A stretch of DNA of 64,000 nt from CAMYOC01 sp963704875. Lineage in GTDB: Bacteria > Pseudomonadota > Gammaproteobacteria > Steroidobacterales > XN24. The position numbers were made by a program, and so were the translations under genes. Positions within the stretch are counted from its first letter, which is position 1; each line of letters starts with the position of its first letter. Below the pieces are notes generated by a model. That model did no database searches, was not told the origin of the DNA, and saw nothing but the letters and a program-made list of their open reading frames with translations. Positions 16,416-25,875 of this stretch are shown here, piece after piece. The stretch spans positions 186,001-250,000 of the forward strand of contig CAVPIA010000005.1 of assembly GCA_963704875.1 (NCBI GenBank). Reading direction: 5' to 3'.

Positions 16416-17534
16416 TCAACCAGCCTCGTTTGCGTCCGGATCCAGCGCCTGCACCGGATGCTCGAAGTACCAGTGGAACGGCTCGGGGAGATCCCGGTAA
16501 TCGGCGTGCAACACCGCATCCGCAAGCGGGCGTGAGCTGTAGGTATTCCAGAACATGACCCGACGTTTTCGCAGGCTACCGGCACGCATGTCCGCAAGCA
16601 GTGCCGCGAATGCCTTGCCGGTGTAGGTGGGGTCAAGCGACAGCCCCAACAGCTGCTTTGCCTGGCGTATCGCGTCGATCGCTTCGGGGGTAAATCGTGC
16701 ATAGCCCGGACCGATAAAGTCATCGCGAATCCGCGGCACGCGGTCGGAGTGATCACCCGGATCGATCCCGCAGGTCTCACGCAGCAGCGCAGCGGTGCGC
16801 TTTAGCAAGCTGCGAAATCGCGCTGGACTGCCAATGTCCTCGCGTACAACCCGGATCGGCACCAGCCGCGTATGCAATCCGCCCAGATGCAGGCCCAGCT
16901 GCAGGCCGGCGGCGGTGCCGACTGTACCCAGCGCAAGATAGATCAGATCCGGCGGATCGATATCGTTGGCCTGCAATTGCGCGGCGAGTTCGAGTCCGGC
17001 ATTGACGAAGCCCAGACAGCCCACCGCTGAAGATCCGCCGCCAGGGATCACATACAGCGGCTCGCCTTGTGCGCCGGCGTCGTCGACCAGCTGCCGGCTC
17101 GTCGAGATCGCGGCGGCTTCGCTGCCGCAGGCGATAAGATTTGCGCCGGCATGCATCCCGGCCAGCAGATTTCGACGTACATAAGACGCATTTGCCTGGC
17201 GGGTGAGCAAAGCGTGGCTCTGCAGGCCACACTCCCGCGCACAGATACTGGTGGCCAGCGCATGATTGGAGCCGGCCACACCAAAGGTAATGACCCCCCG
17301 GGCGCCCCGGGCGCGGGCGGCGGCGAGCAGAAATTCAAGTTTGCGTATCTTGTTTCCACCATATGGTTGAGCACTGAGATCATCACGTTTGATCATCAGC
17401 TGAGCGCAATCCAGACCCAGGTCGCTGCCGGCATTGACCTGCAGCGGTGTCGGCCAGCATCCAAGTGCAACATGCGGCATCGCGCGGACGGCGTCCGGGT
17501 AGGCGGTAAACAGAGCGAGACTGGATGGATCCAT
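16416..17534 (-). CDS. PLP-dependent D-cysteine desulfhydrase / ACC deaminase family protein
   Basis: 372-residue fold-type II pyridoxal-phosphate enzyme. The cofactor lysine is Lys62 in YGGNKIRKLE, followed by the phosphate-binding GVAGSNHALA loop and the glycine-rich YVIPGGGSSAVGCLGF. This arrangement fits D-cysteine desulfhydrase (D-cysteine to pyruvate, H2S and ammonia) or the related 1-aminocyclopropane-1-carboxylate deaminase; the motifs alone do not separate them. The gene is convergent with the flavoprotein gene, ten bases away, and follows an EamA exporter on the same strand (35 bases), which may move the substrate or product. Confidence 0.8.
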   Translation of the reverse strand: MDPSSLALFTAYPDAVRAMPHVALGCWPTPLQVNAGSDLGLDCAQLMIKRDDLSAQPYGGNKIRKLEFLLAAARARGARGVITFGVAGSNHALATSICARECGLQSHALLTRQANASYVRRNLLAGMHAGANLIACGSEAAAISTSRQLVDDAGAQGEPLYVIPGGGSSAVGCLGFVNAGLELAAQLQANDIDPPDLIYLALGTVGTAAGLQLGLHLGGLHTRLVPIRVVREDIGSPARFRSLLKRTAALLRETCGIDPGDHSDRVPRIRDDFIGPGYARFTPEAIDAIRQAKQLLGLSLDPTYTGKAFAALLADMRAGSLRKRRVMFWNTYSSRPLADAVLHADYRDLPEPFHWYFEHPVQALDPDANEAG

Positions 17535-17569
17535 CGTGGACCCATATTAGTGCAAGCGGGTCAACCCGG

Positions 17570-18508
17570 TCAGGTTGTTGCGGGTATGATCCGGCGGCCG
17601 GCCAATGCGCAGGTCGCGGAGCCGGAGACGACCAGTATGGCGCCGGCCAGGCTGACCCAATCCAGCGATTCCTCGCTGACATATCCGGTCGGCAGCGCTG
17701 CCAGGACGCTGGCGAAACCCATGGTCAGCAGCGGCGTCAGTGCCAGTACTGCGCTGATTCTTGTCGCTTCCCAGTGTTTGAGCGCTTCGGCAAAGCTGCC
17801 GTAAGCAACGACGGTATTCAGGCTGCAGAAAGCCAGCACCGCGAGCGGCCAGGCGCCCAGCTCAAACAATCTGCCTGGTTGTGCCAGCGGCAGCAGCATC
17901 ACGCTGGCGCAGACGTAGATCACCAGCAGGATGCCCTGACCGGTCAACTGGTTCTGCAGCAGCTTTTGACACAAGCCATAGGCTGCCCAGGTGATCGAAG
18001 CCAGGAACAAAAGCACGACGCCGGCGGTGAATTCGCCGCTGAAGGCAAGCAGCTCCATCAAGCGGTCATTCAGGAACAGGCCGAGGCCGACGAACATGAC
18101 CAGCAAGCCGATCCATTGAAGCCAGGAGAACGATTCGCGAAGTACAAGCAGACCCCCTATCAGCAGAAACATCGGTGCCATCTGGATCAACAATTGCGCG
18201 GATCCGGGGGAGATGTATGAGAGCCCAAGCAGATAGAGCACGTAGTTTCCGATCAGGCCTGACACCGCTATCGCCAGCAGCCACCAGCCGCGGCGGCCGA
18301 GTCCACGCAGAGCCGGCATGCGCCCGCGCGATCGGAGATACAGCGCCGTCAGCCCGGCCGCGACCAGAAAGCGAAACCAGGTGATCGTGTATGGATCCAT
18401 CCAGCTCAGCATCTGCTTCAGCGCGACGGGCAGGATGCCCCAGGCGCAGGCGGTGATCCCGGCATGCATAAGACCCAGCCGCCAGTCGCCTCGACTCGTG
18501 CTTACCAT
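17570..18508 (-). CDS. EamA family (DMT superfamily) transporter
   Basis: 312-residue membrane protein with about ten transmembrane helices in two EamA repeats (about 10-145 and 160-300); TITWFRFLVAAGLTAL and GSAQLLIQMAPMFLLIGG are characteristic helices. Probable small-metabolite or amino-acid exporter. It is only distantly similar to the other EamA gene at 14379, so this is not a recent duplication. It lies upstream of, and probably shares a transcript with, the PLP enzyme gene. Confidence 0.87.
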   Translation of the reverse strand: MVSTSRGDWRLGLMHAGITACAWGILPVALKQMLSWMDPYTITWFRFLVAAGLTALYLRSRGRMPALRGLGRRGWWLLAIAVSGLIGNYVLYLLGLSYISPGSAQLLIQMAPMFLLIGGLLVLRESFSWLQWIGLLVMFVGLGLFLNDRLMELLAFSGEFTAGVVLLFLASITWAAYGLCQKLLQNQLTGQGILLVIYVCASVMLLPLAQPGRLFELGAWPLAVLAFCSLNTVVAYGSFAEALKHWEATRISAVLALTPLLTMGFASVLAALPTGYVSEESLDWVSLAGAILVVSGSATCALAGRRIIPATT

Positions 18509-18563
18509 GCGGCCTGCCTGTTGCCGGTCTGAACATGCCGGGCCGGCAATGCGGCGTCACGAT

Positions 18564-18776
18564 TCATCGACCGTGGTCCGGCGCGTTCGGCTTTGACGCG
18601 CGCTGGATCCGCGCAGCCTCACGCAGCAGAAACTCCTCATCTAACGGCGACAAGTCGAAACGCCGGCACGCTTCTTCGATGGCCACGGCATCGTGACGAC
18701 CCTGATCCGACAACCAGCGCAGTGCATGCCGCAGTCGTTCGCCGCTGGAGACGAAATCTTTTGGTACGGGCGTCAC
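18564..18776 (-). CDS. Hypothetical 70-residue protein
   Basis: Short GTG-started frame encoding a soluble, largely helical protein (MTPVPKDFVSSGERLRHAL...) with a pattern of charged and hydrophobic residues typical of a real small protein. I recognise no family. It is divergent from the tail sheath gene and lies 55 bases upstream of the EamA gene on the same strand. No clear RBS is visible. Confidence 0.5.
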   Translation of the reverse strand: MTPVPKDFVSSGERLRHALRWLSDQGRHDAVAIEEACRRFDLSPLDEEFLLREAARIQRASKPNAPDHGR

Positions 18777-18944
18777 TATCCGGGTGCCTGTTTCATGGTG
18801 TTGATTCCCGTCTGATTCGTATTGTCGAATTCGCTACGTGACAAAGCGAGCGGTGCGTGGGAGAGGTCGCGGATGGGAAAAAATGTTTCCACCAACGCGC
18901 CGGTTTTATGTTAATTTCCCACAAACCATTGGCAGGAGCCCATT

Positions 18945-20519
18945 GTGCCCGAAAGGCTTAGTCCCGGCATTTATGTCGAGGAGGCCCCCCGTGGCGAACA
19001 CCAAATCGCCACACCCCCTGTCACTCTGGTCGCATTTGTTGGCCGGACGCTTCGCGGCCCCGTCAACGAACCTGTCGTAATCGAGAGTATCGACGAATTC
19101 CACCGCATTTTTGGTGGGCCGTGGAAAGACTCCAGTCTCGAACCCTGTCTGCAGGACTATTTCGATAACGGAGGTCGCAGGGCGATCGTCGTGCGCCTGA
19201 TCAATGGTGGCAGATGTGCGCTGCTGCGACTGCCTGCCGGCGCCGGTACGCTGGTTCTCGAGGCGGTCAGTCCGGGCGCGGAGGAATGGCTGCGGGCCTC
19301 GGTCGATTTCGACAATATCGATCCAAAGGATGAGCGCAGTTTCAACCTGGTGTTGCAGCGTCTGCGTGGTTCGGGGTCCGAGCGTGTGGCGGACCAGGAA
19401 ATCTATGCCCGCGTGTCCGTGGATCCCTCATCGAGACGCTTTATCGCTGACGCATTGCTGGAATCGAATCTGATGCGGGTGCGGGGTGCGATCCCGTTCC
19501 AGCGGCCTGACCGTACGGTCGGCCCGGGTGCGCTGGCGCCCGTCAGCTGGGCCAGGATTGACCAGCCAGGCACAGACGGCCAGGCCCTGAGCGAATACGA
19601 CATCATCGGCTCGGCCACCGAGAGCAGCGGGATTTTCGCGCTGCAAAAAGTGCCGGGCTTCGAATTGCTCTGCATCCCGCCTCCGGGGCCAGACGCTGAT
19701 ATTGGTCCGACTGTGTTGCTGGCGGCGATCCGTTTCTGCCGTCAGCGCCGGGCGATATTGATCCTCGATCCGCCGCGCGAATGCGAGTCGGCAGAGCAGG
19801 TCGTCGCCTATCTTGAGCGTCTGAATCTGACTACCGACAGCGCAATGATGTCTTTTCCGCGGCTGATCAGCGGCCCCGCCGGCGATGACGCGGATCAACC
19901 GCGTGCCAGCTGTGGCGCGGTCGCCGGTCTTCTTGCCAGAACCGACCATGGTCCTGACCCGTGGACGCCGTGGAGGATTTCACCCCGGCTGCTCAGGGGC
20001 GGTGCGCGGCCGGTGACGGAACTCGACGATACCGCCGCCGAACACCTGATCGCGCTGGGTGTGAATGTGCTGCGCAAAGTCGCGGGCGGCCGGGTAGCCC
20101 TGACTGGCGAACGCACACTGGCCGGACCTGAATGCCCGGTGCCCGCATTTCGCTCGGTACGGATCAAGCGGCTGGCGACGATGATCGAGGAGGCGCTCAG
20201 GCACGGCACACGCTGGGTGGTGTTCGAAGTGCCCGGAGCCGAGTTGCGGCTGCGGGTGCGAGCTCAGGTTGAAGGCTTCCTCGCCGAACTGGCGGATCGC
20301 GGTGCGTTTCCGACCGGCGGTGGATATCCGCCGTTTTTTGTCAAATGTGACGAGGAAACCAATCCGCAGGGCGCCGATGTTCGCGGCTCGCTGCATTTCC
20401 TGGTCGGTTTCGCCATCGGGGGCCCGGGCCAGTATCTGATCATGCGCGTGAGCCAGACCGTGGAGGCGGCACGAGTGGTCCCTCTGAACATGGATCGCTT
20501 CCGTTTCGCAGGCGCCTGA
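18945..20519 (+). CDS. Orphan contractile phage-tail sheath-like protein
   Basis: 524-residue protein with the signature of myophage and contractile-injection tail sheaths. The N-terminus PGIYVEEAPRGEH, the VAFVGRTLRGPVNEPV strand, the EFHRIFGG turn and YFDNGGRRAIVVRL match the sheath N-terminal domain. The C-terminal domain has ALTGERTLAG, IKRLATMIEEALRHGTRWVVFE and FFVKCDEETNPQG, the conserved sheath interlock region. The start is GTG at 18945 after GGCAGGAG. No tube, baseplate, spike, tape-measure, ATPase or lysis gene lies in this window on either side; neighbours are unrelated. It may be a remnant of a tail locus, a domesticated sheath, or a component used in trans. Confidence 0.83.
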   Translation: MPERLSPGIYVEEAPRGEHQIATPPVTLVAFVGRTLRGPVNEPVVIESIDEFHRIFGGPWKDSSLEPCLQDYFDNGGRRAIVVRLINGGRCALLRLPAGAGTLVLEAVSPGAEEWLRASVDFDNIDPKDERSFNLVLQRLRGSGSERVADQEIYARVSVDPSSRRFIADALLESNLMRVRGAIPFQRPDRTVGPGALAPVSWARIDQPGTDGQALSEYDIIGSATESSGIFALQKVPGFELLCIPPPGPDADIGPTVLLAAIRFCRQRRAILILDPPRECESAEQVVAYLERLNLTTDSAMMSFPRLISGPAGDDADQPRASCGAVAGLLARTDHGPDPWTPWRISPRLLRGGARPVTELDDTAAEHLIALGVNVLRKVAGGRVALTGERTLAGPECPVPAFRSVRIKRLATMIEEALRHGTRWVVFEVPGAELRLRVRAQVEGFLAELADRGAFPTGGGYPPFFVKCDEETNPQGADVRGSLHFLVGFAIGGPGQYLIMRVSQTVEAARVVPLNMDRFRFAGA

Positions 20520-20526
20520 ACGACGT

Positions 20527-21120
20527 TTGGACAGCGATCACGAGCGAAGCTGTGACTTTGGGGAATGCGCTGACGGGCGATTCCTTTATTTCGCTTACGG
20601 CTCCAACCTGCATCCGATTCGCCTGGCTCAACGCACGCCATCGTGTCGCACTGTAGGCGCTGCGACGCTTTCCGCTCACCTGCTGTGTTTCCACAAGCGC
20701 AGCTTTGTCACCGGTGATGGGTCCGGGAAATGCAGTGTCCAGGCCAGCCCACGCGCTACTGACATCGTGCACGGCGTGGTTTATGACATTGCCGAATCCG
20801 AGCGTGCGTTGCTGGATCGGGCGGAAGGCGCCGGTTTCGGTTACCAGACAGTGGAGCTGGATGTCGAACTGAAGGGACGGATCTGCCGGGTCAGCAGCTA
20901 TTCGGCACACCCCGACTGGGTCGACGACAGTTTGCGCCCTTATGACTGGTATCTGGCGCTGGTCGTCTCAGGCGCGCGGATCCACCGCTTGCCCGCATCA
21001 TGGATCGAGTGCTTGCAGCGCGTGCAAGACTGGCGGGATCCGGACCGAAAGCGAGCGGCCGACTGGCTGACTGTGGCCAGAGCCAGACCAGGTTCGCGCG
21101 ACGAAGCCAGGCCTGAATGA
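20527..21120 (+). CDS. Gamma-glutamylcyclotransferase-like (AIG2/GGCT fold) protein
   Basis: 197-residue protein with the GGCT-fold signature FLYFAYGSNLHP at residues 19-30 and the later LLDRAEGAGFGYQ segment, whose Glu is in the place of the catalytic acid of gamma-glutamylcyclotransferases. Such enzymes release 5-oxoproline from gamma-glutamyl peptides or amines. The TTG at 20527 is the only plausible start near the sheath stop, seven bases away, so the gene may be co-transcribed with the sheath. A 5-oxoprolinase gene lies 1.1 kb downstream on the other strand, a possible metabolic link. Function is inferred from fold only. Confidence 0.75.
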   Translation: MDSDHERSCDFGECADGRFLYFAYGSNLHPIRLAQRTPSCRTVGAATLSAHLLCFHKRSFVTGDGSGKCSVQASPRATDIVHGVVYDIAESERALLDRAEGAGFGYQTVELDVELKGRICRVSSYSAHPDWVDDSLRPYDWYLALVVSGARIHRLPASWIECLQRVQDWRDPDRKRAADWLTVARARPGSRDEARPE

Positions 21121-21157
21121 GAGCGACCTGAATCAACCGGCCTTAATCAAATCGGCG

Positions 21158-21529
21158 TCAGTGGCCCGATGATGCCAGCGGCCGCTGGAACAGGATATCC
21201 GTGCGGTCGAAATCCGGCGTCTGCGGGAGCGGTCGCTGAGTCGGCGTCGGGGCGGGTGTCGCCTGATTCTGTTCTATCGTCTTGACCGCTTGCAGATGAT
21301 CGCGGATGGCCTTGTCGAGTGCGGCAATAGCAGCAGGGAAGCCGCGCGCATGGGCGATCACAAACAAGGCATCCTGAAGCGGATCGGGATAATCGGCGAC
21401 GCTGGCCCAGAACTCACGTGCCGTTCCGGCATCCATTTCTCCGATGCTGTGGCCCGGGTCTTCGACGCACACAGGGTTGTCATGCAGCAGACGATTCCAG
21501 ACGTCGTATGGATCCCATCGATTGTTCAC
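21158..21529 (-). CDS. Hypothetical protein
   Basis: 123-residue soluble protein from a GTG at 21529 preceded by GGGGAAGC; the frame is open further upstream to 21634 but the extension has poor composition. The N-terminus has NNRWDPYDVWNRLLHDNP, the middle is helical (FVIAHARGFPAAIAALDKAI), and the C-terminus is a Pro/Thr/Gln-rich linker (ATPAPTPTQRPLPQTP). No family recognised. It is convergent with the GGCT-like gene. Confidence 0.6.
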   Translation of the reverse strand: MNNRWDPYDVWNRLLHDNPVCVEDPGHSIGEMDAGTAREFWASVADYPDPLQDALFVIAHARGFPAAIAALDKAIRDHLQAVKTIEQNQATPAPTPTQRPLPQTPDFDRTDILFQRPLASSGH

Positions 21530-21691
21530 GTTGCTTCCCCGATTTGACTTATTGGGTGAACCCCCCGTCCACCCTCGAACCCAAGCTAAACAAATCGGAC
21601 GGGCGCGTCTGTGAGCACGGTCACAACTGAACACCTTCCCAGGGAAAATACATGGATGGCACCGGAATCCGGCGTGTCCCGATCGTTCGAA

Positions 21692-22195
21692 CTAGCGGCC
21701 GGGTGAGACATACATCGAGATCGTCGCCCTGACCACTTCGTGCCCATTGGCATCGCGAACCGAGACTTGTACCGGCACATCTTCCGCCTGATCCCAGGCC
21801 CCATGGTCAAGTGTGGCTGTGGCGGTGATGTCGGTCTGCGCCTTGTCCAGATACTCGATCTGCATGCCGCGCGGTATCCAGCGCATCGAAACAGGCAATG
21901 TGGATTCCATCACCAGGCCGGCTGCAAGTTCGCACAGATTGCCCATCGCCAGCGCATGGATGGTGCCGATGTGGTTCTTTACCCGGCGTCGCTTGCGCAT
22001 GAACGCCGTCGCCGAGCCCGGGCGCAGATCCCGGAACAGCGGCCTGATCGAGGAAAAGTAGGGTGCCTTGAAGCACACCATGCGCGTGAATAGCCACTGC
22101 CCCAGCGGCAAGCGGGATAGCCGACGATAGATGCGGTAGGTGGATCGAACGGCGTTCTGGTTCATCGTTTTGGCTCCGGCGCGGCGGGCGCTCAT
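21692..22195 (-). CDS. DUF4442 hotdog-fold protein
   Basis: 167-residue protein matching the DUF4442 family of hotdog-fold, thioesterase-like proteins: helical start (YRIYRRLSRLPLGQWLFTRM), then KNHIGTIHALAMGNLCELAAG, the conserved centre with the NHIGT...A pattern, and AQTDITATATL strands. An acyl-thioester substrate is likely but unproven. It begins six bases after the 5-oxoprolinase gene ends on the same strand, so the two probably share a transcript. A second Met (MNQNAV, residue 11) is a possible alternative start. Confidence 0.72.
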   Translation of the reverse strand: MSARRAGAKTMNQNAVRSTYRIYRRLSRLPLGQWLFTRMVCFKAPYFSSIRPLFRDLRPGSATAFMRKRRRVKNHIGTIHALAMGNLCELAAGLVMESTLPVSMRWIPRGMQIEYLDKAQTDITATATLDHGAWDQAEDVPVQVSVRDANGHEVVRATISMYVSPGR

Positions 22196-22201
22196 TGGTG
22201 A

Positions 22202-25200
22202 CTACTCATCTGCCGGTCCATATCCGCCGCCGCCCGGGGTTTCGATAAGCAGAATGTCGCCGGGTTCGACTTCTACAGCTGCCGTGGCGCCCAGTTCCTC
22301 GATCCTGCCGTCGCGGCGTCGCAACCGGTTACGTCCGGTCGCGCCAGGCTGACCTCCGTGGCTGCCAAACGGCGCGATGCGGCGGTGGTTGGAGAGGATG
22401 GCGGCTGTCATTGGCTCGAGGAATTCGATCTCCCGGCACACGCCGTCACCGCCGCGATGACGACCCTGACCGCCTGAATCTGTGCGGATCGCAAAACGGC
22501 GCAGGCGGACCGGGTAGCGCCACTCCAGTATCTCCGGATCGGTCAGGCGGGAGTTGGTCATATGGGTATGGACCGCCGAAGCACCATCAAAATCCGGCCC
22601 GGCGCCGCTGCCACCGCACAGCGTTTCGTAGTACTGATAGCGCTGATTGCCGAAAGTGATGTTGTTCATCGTGCCCTGGGCAGCAGCCATCACACCGAGC
22701 GCGCCATACAACGCATCAACTATGCATTGAGAGGTTTCGACATTACCGGCGACCACCGCGGCCGGTGGCCGGGGATCGAGCATGCTGGCGGCAGGCACGC
22801 GTAACTCAAGCGGCCGCAGACAGCCTTCGTTCATAGGTATGTCATGATCCACCAGGGTTCGGAACACATACAGCACCGCGGCCCTGCAAACGGCCAGCGG
22901 TGCATTGAAATTGCTCGGGCTCTGCGGCGAGGTCCCGCTGAAGTCGATCAGCGCGCTGCGTTGCTCGCGGTCGACCTCCACACGCACCGAGATGGATTCG
23001 CCGCTGTCGAGTTCGTAGCGAAAACTCCCGCTGCTCAAACCGTCGATAGCGCGCCTGACTGCTTCCTCGGCATTGTCCTGAACATGCGCCATATAGGTGC
23101 GTACGGTCACTGTGCCATATTGGCCGAGCATGCGCCCGAGCTCTTCCAGGCCGCGCGCGGTGGCAGCCAGCTGTGCTCGCAGATCAGCCAGGTTCTGGTC
23201 AGGATTGCGCGCCGGGTAGTTCCCACTTGCGAGGACCTCGCGCATGGCCTGCTCGCGCAGCACGCCGTCACTGACCAGGCGCATGCATTCAATCAACACC
23301 CCCTCCTGCTCGATGCGGGTGCTGCCCGGCGGCATCGAGCCCGGAGTGATACCGCCGATATCGGCATGATGGGCCCGGGCCGCGACATAGAACATCGGCG
23401 CCTGGTCACCGTCGATAAAGCACGGTGACACGACTGTGACATCGGGCAGATGGGTGCCGCCGTCATAGGGGGCGTTCAACACGAAGCTGTCGCCGGCAGC
23501 CATTCGCCCTGCATAGTGATGGATCACGCTACGCACGCTCTCGCCCATGGAGCCCAGATGTACAGGCATGTGCGGCGCATTGGCGACCAGACCGCCCCCG
23601 GCATCGAATACCGCGCAGGAAAAGTCCAGCCGCTCCTTGATGTTTACCGAGTGAGCCGTTTTCTCCAGCACCACGCCCATCTGCTCCGCGATATGCATGA
23701 ACAGATTGTTGAATATCTCAAGCAGCACCGGGTCCGGCTGTTCACAATCGGCGCTCTCGTATGGCTGATTCGGCTTCGAGCAGCTCCGCAGCAGCAGACA
23801 GCCGCCCGGCTCAACTTCAGCGGTCCAGCCAGGCGCGACCAGGGTGGTGGCGTTGGCTTCCACAATCAGAGCCGGACTGTCGATGATCCTGCCTGGCAGC
23901 AGATGTGCCCGCTGGTGGATCGGTGTATCACGCCATTGGCCGTCGATATAGACCGGTCGCGATTCGTCTTTGGGTGGTTCAGCCGACGTGTTGACCGGGA
24001 GCGTTGCAGGATCCGCCAGTGTTTCCTCGACGATGGCTTCCAGAGACAAAGCCTCTACGACCTTTGGCTTGCTTTCGCGGAATCCGAATTGTGCCTGGTG
24101 GATTTCGTCGAACGCGGCGTTGACCGACACCAGGTCAGCATGCGGCACCTCAAGCAGCGTGTCCGAGCCTTGCGATCTGACCAGCAGAGAGCGGACAAAA
24201 CTGACGCGCCTGTGGCTGCCACCCGCGCTCTCAAATTGCCCAAGAATCTGTTGCTGCATGGCTTCGAAACGCGGCGCGAGCTCATCAAGAGTGGATTGCG
24301 CCAGCGGCATTTGCACCGACTCCTGGCGTATCTCGCGCAGATTGGCCAGCCCCATGCCGTAGGCGGAGAGCACGCCAGACAGCGGATGCACCATCACCGT
24401 CGGGATGCCGAGCGCATCGGCAACTGCGCAAGCATGCTGACCGCCGGCGCCGCCGAAACAACACAAGGTAAAGCGCGCGGTGTCGTGGCCCCGCTGGATG
24501 GAAATCTGTTTGATGGCCTGGGCCATGCGTTCCACCGCGATGCGCACGTAACCCTCGGCGATGGCCTCCTGAGCAAGCGCCTGGCTCGTCTCCTGCCTTA
24601 TCTGATCGGCAAGTCTGGCGAGCGCATCCCGGGTGGCTGCCGGATCCAGCGTCTGGTCCGCATTGGCACCAAACACCGCAGGGAAATAGTCGGGCTGGAT
24701 GCGGCCCAGGCGCAGATTTGCGTCGGTGACAGTCAGCGGTCCACCACGCCTGTAGCAAGCCGGGCCCGGGTTGGCGCCTGCGGATTCGGGTCCGACCTGA
24801 AACCGGCCATCGATGAATCTGAGCAGTGAACCACCGCCAGCGGCGACAGTATGGATGCGCATCATCGGCGCCTGCACGCGCACCCCTGCCACTTCGCTGT
24901 CCAGCGTGCGTTCGAAGTTGCCGTCAAACAGAGCCACGTCGGTGGAGGTGCCGCCCATGTCAAACCCGATCACGCGGTCAAAGCCGGCCGCGGTCGCGGT
25001 CGCGGCCATCCCGACAACGCCGCCTGCGGGTCCTGACAGGATGCTGTCCCGGCCACGGAACCCTGCGGCTTCGACCAGGCCACCGTTGCTCTGCATGAAA
25101 AGCATTCGGGTTGCGGGCAGCGCGTCCCGCAATCGATCGACATAGCTTCTGAGGACTGGTGACAAATAGGCGTCGACCACCGTCGTATCGCCTCTCGCGA

Positions 25201-25828
25201 CCAGCTTGCTCAACGCGCCGACCTGGTGCGATGCGGATATCTGGGTGAAGCCCGCAGCGCGTGCCAGTCGCATGGCAAGGACCTCATGACGATGCTCCCG
25301 ATAGCCATGCAGGAATACAATCGCCACCGAACGTAAACCGCGTTCCCGGGCGGCGGCCAGGCCGCGCGCCAGACCAAGCTCATCCAGCGGCTGGATCACG
25401 CCGCCGTTCGCGTCCAGGCGCTCGTCGGCTTCAAGGACTTCGGCGTAGAGCGGCGCCGGCAGGCGGATATGCCGATCGAATAGCGCCGGCCGTTGCTGGT
25501 ATCCGATGCGCAACGCATCCGCGAACCCACGCGTGGTCACCAGTAGTGTTGGCTCGCCGCGACGCTCCAGCAAAGCATTGGTGGCCACGGTGGTGCCCAT
25601 GCGGATGCCTTCGATGACTGCACCGTCGGCCAGACTGGTACCGGCGGCACGCAGGCAGTTGCGGATGCCCGCAAGCACAGCGTCGTCGTACTGGCCGGGA
25701 TTCTCCGAGAGTAGTTTGCGCGCGTCGATCTGACCGTCAGGACGCCTGGCGACAACGTCGGTAAATGTGCCGCCGCGGTCAATCCAGAACTGCCACCCTG
25801 CAGCGCCATCGATCTGAGTCTGCCCCAT
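22202..25828 (-). CDS. 5-oxoprolinase (fused HyuA-HyuB)
   Basis: 1208-residue fused enzyme of the hydantoinase/oxoprolinase superfamily, which opens 5-oxo-L-proline to glutamate with ATP. The HyuA half starts with FWIDRGGTFTDVVARRPDG (about 13-31), contains the second ATPase motif GFDMGGTSTDVALFDG (about 290-305), and runs to about residue 690. The HyuB half starts near PDPVLLEIFNNLFMHIAEQMG and ends with GDILLIETPGGGGYG. Both halves are complete and in one frame, as in eukaryotic and many bacterial OPLAH-type proteins. An RBS-like GAGGGG precedes the ATG. It is divergent from a PutP-like symporter, which could bring in 5-oxoproline or proline. Confidence 0.85.
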   Translation of the reverse strand: MGQTQIDGAAGWQFWIDRGGTFTDVVARRPDGQIDARKLLSENPGQYDDAVLAGIRNCLRAAGTSLADGAVIEGIRMGTTVATNALLERRGEPTLLVTTRGFADALRIGYQQRPALFDRHIRLPAPLYAEVLEADERLDANGGVIQPLDELGLARGLAAARERGLRSVAIVFLHGYREHRHEVLAMRLARAAGFTQISASHQVGALSKLVARGDTTVVDAYLSPVLRSYVDRLRDALPATRMLFMQSNGGLVEAAGFRGRDSILSGPAGGVVGMAATATAAGFDRVIGFDMGGTSTDVALFDGNFERTLDSEVAGVRVQAPMMRIHTVAAGGGSLLRFIDGRFQVGPESAGANPGPACYRRGGPLTVTDANLRLGRIQPDYFPAVFGANADQTLDPAATRDALARLADQIRQETSQALAQEAIAEGYVRIAVERMAQAIKQISIQRGHDTARFTLCCFGGAGGQHACAVADALGIPTVMVHPLSGVLSAYGMGLANLREIRQESVQMPLAQSTLDELAPRFEAMQQQILGQFESAGGSHRRVSFVRSLLVRSQGSDTLLEVPHADLVSVNAAFDEIHQAQFGFRESKPKVVEALSLEAIVEETLADPATLPVNTSAEPPKDESRPVYIDGQWRDTPIHQRAHLLPGRIIDSPALIVEANATTLVAPGWTAEVEPGGCLLLRSCSKPNQPYESADCEQPDPVLLEIFNNLFMHIAEQMGVVLEKTAHSVNIKERLDFSCAVFDAGGGLVANAPHMPVHLGSMGESVRSVIHHYAGRMAAGDSFVLNAPYDGGTHLPDVTVVSPCFIDGDQAPMFYVAARAHHADIGGITPGSMPPGSTRIEQEGVLIECMRLVSDGVLREQAMREVLASGNYPARNPDQNLADLRAQLAATARGLEELGRMLGQYGTVTVRTYMAHVQDNAEEAVRRAIDGLSSGSFRYELDSGESISVRVEVDREQRSALIDFSGTSPQSPSNFNAPLAVCRAAVLYVFRTLVDHDIPMNEGCLRPLELRVPAASMLDPRPPAAVVAGNVETSQCIVDALYGALGVMAAAQGTMNNITFGNQRYQYYETLCGGSGAGPDFDGASAVHTHMTNSRLTDPEILEWRYPVRLRRFAIRTDSGGQGRHRGGDGVCREIEFLEPMTAAILSNHRRIAPFGSHGGQPGATGRNRLRRRDGRIEELGATAAVEVEPGDILLIETPGGGGYGPADE

Positions 25829-25875
25829 TGCCCCTCGTCTTTATCCGGTGTCGCCTTGCGGATCGTTGATTCTAA

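Noticed and set aside
18776..20519. Prophage or mobile element around the sheath gene
   Set aside because: No integrase, attachment-site repeat, tRNA or second phage gene was found on either side.
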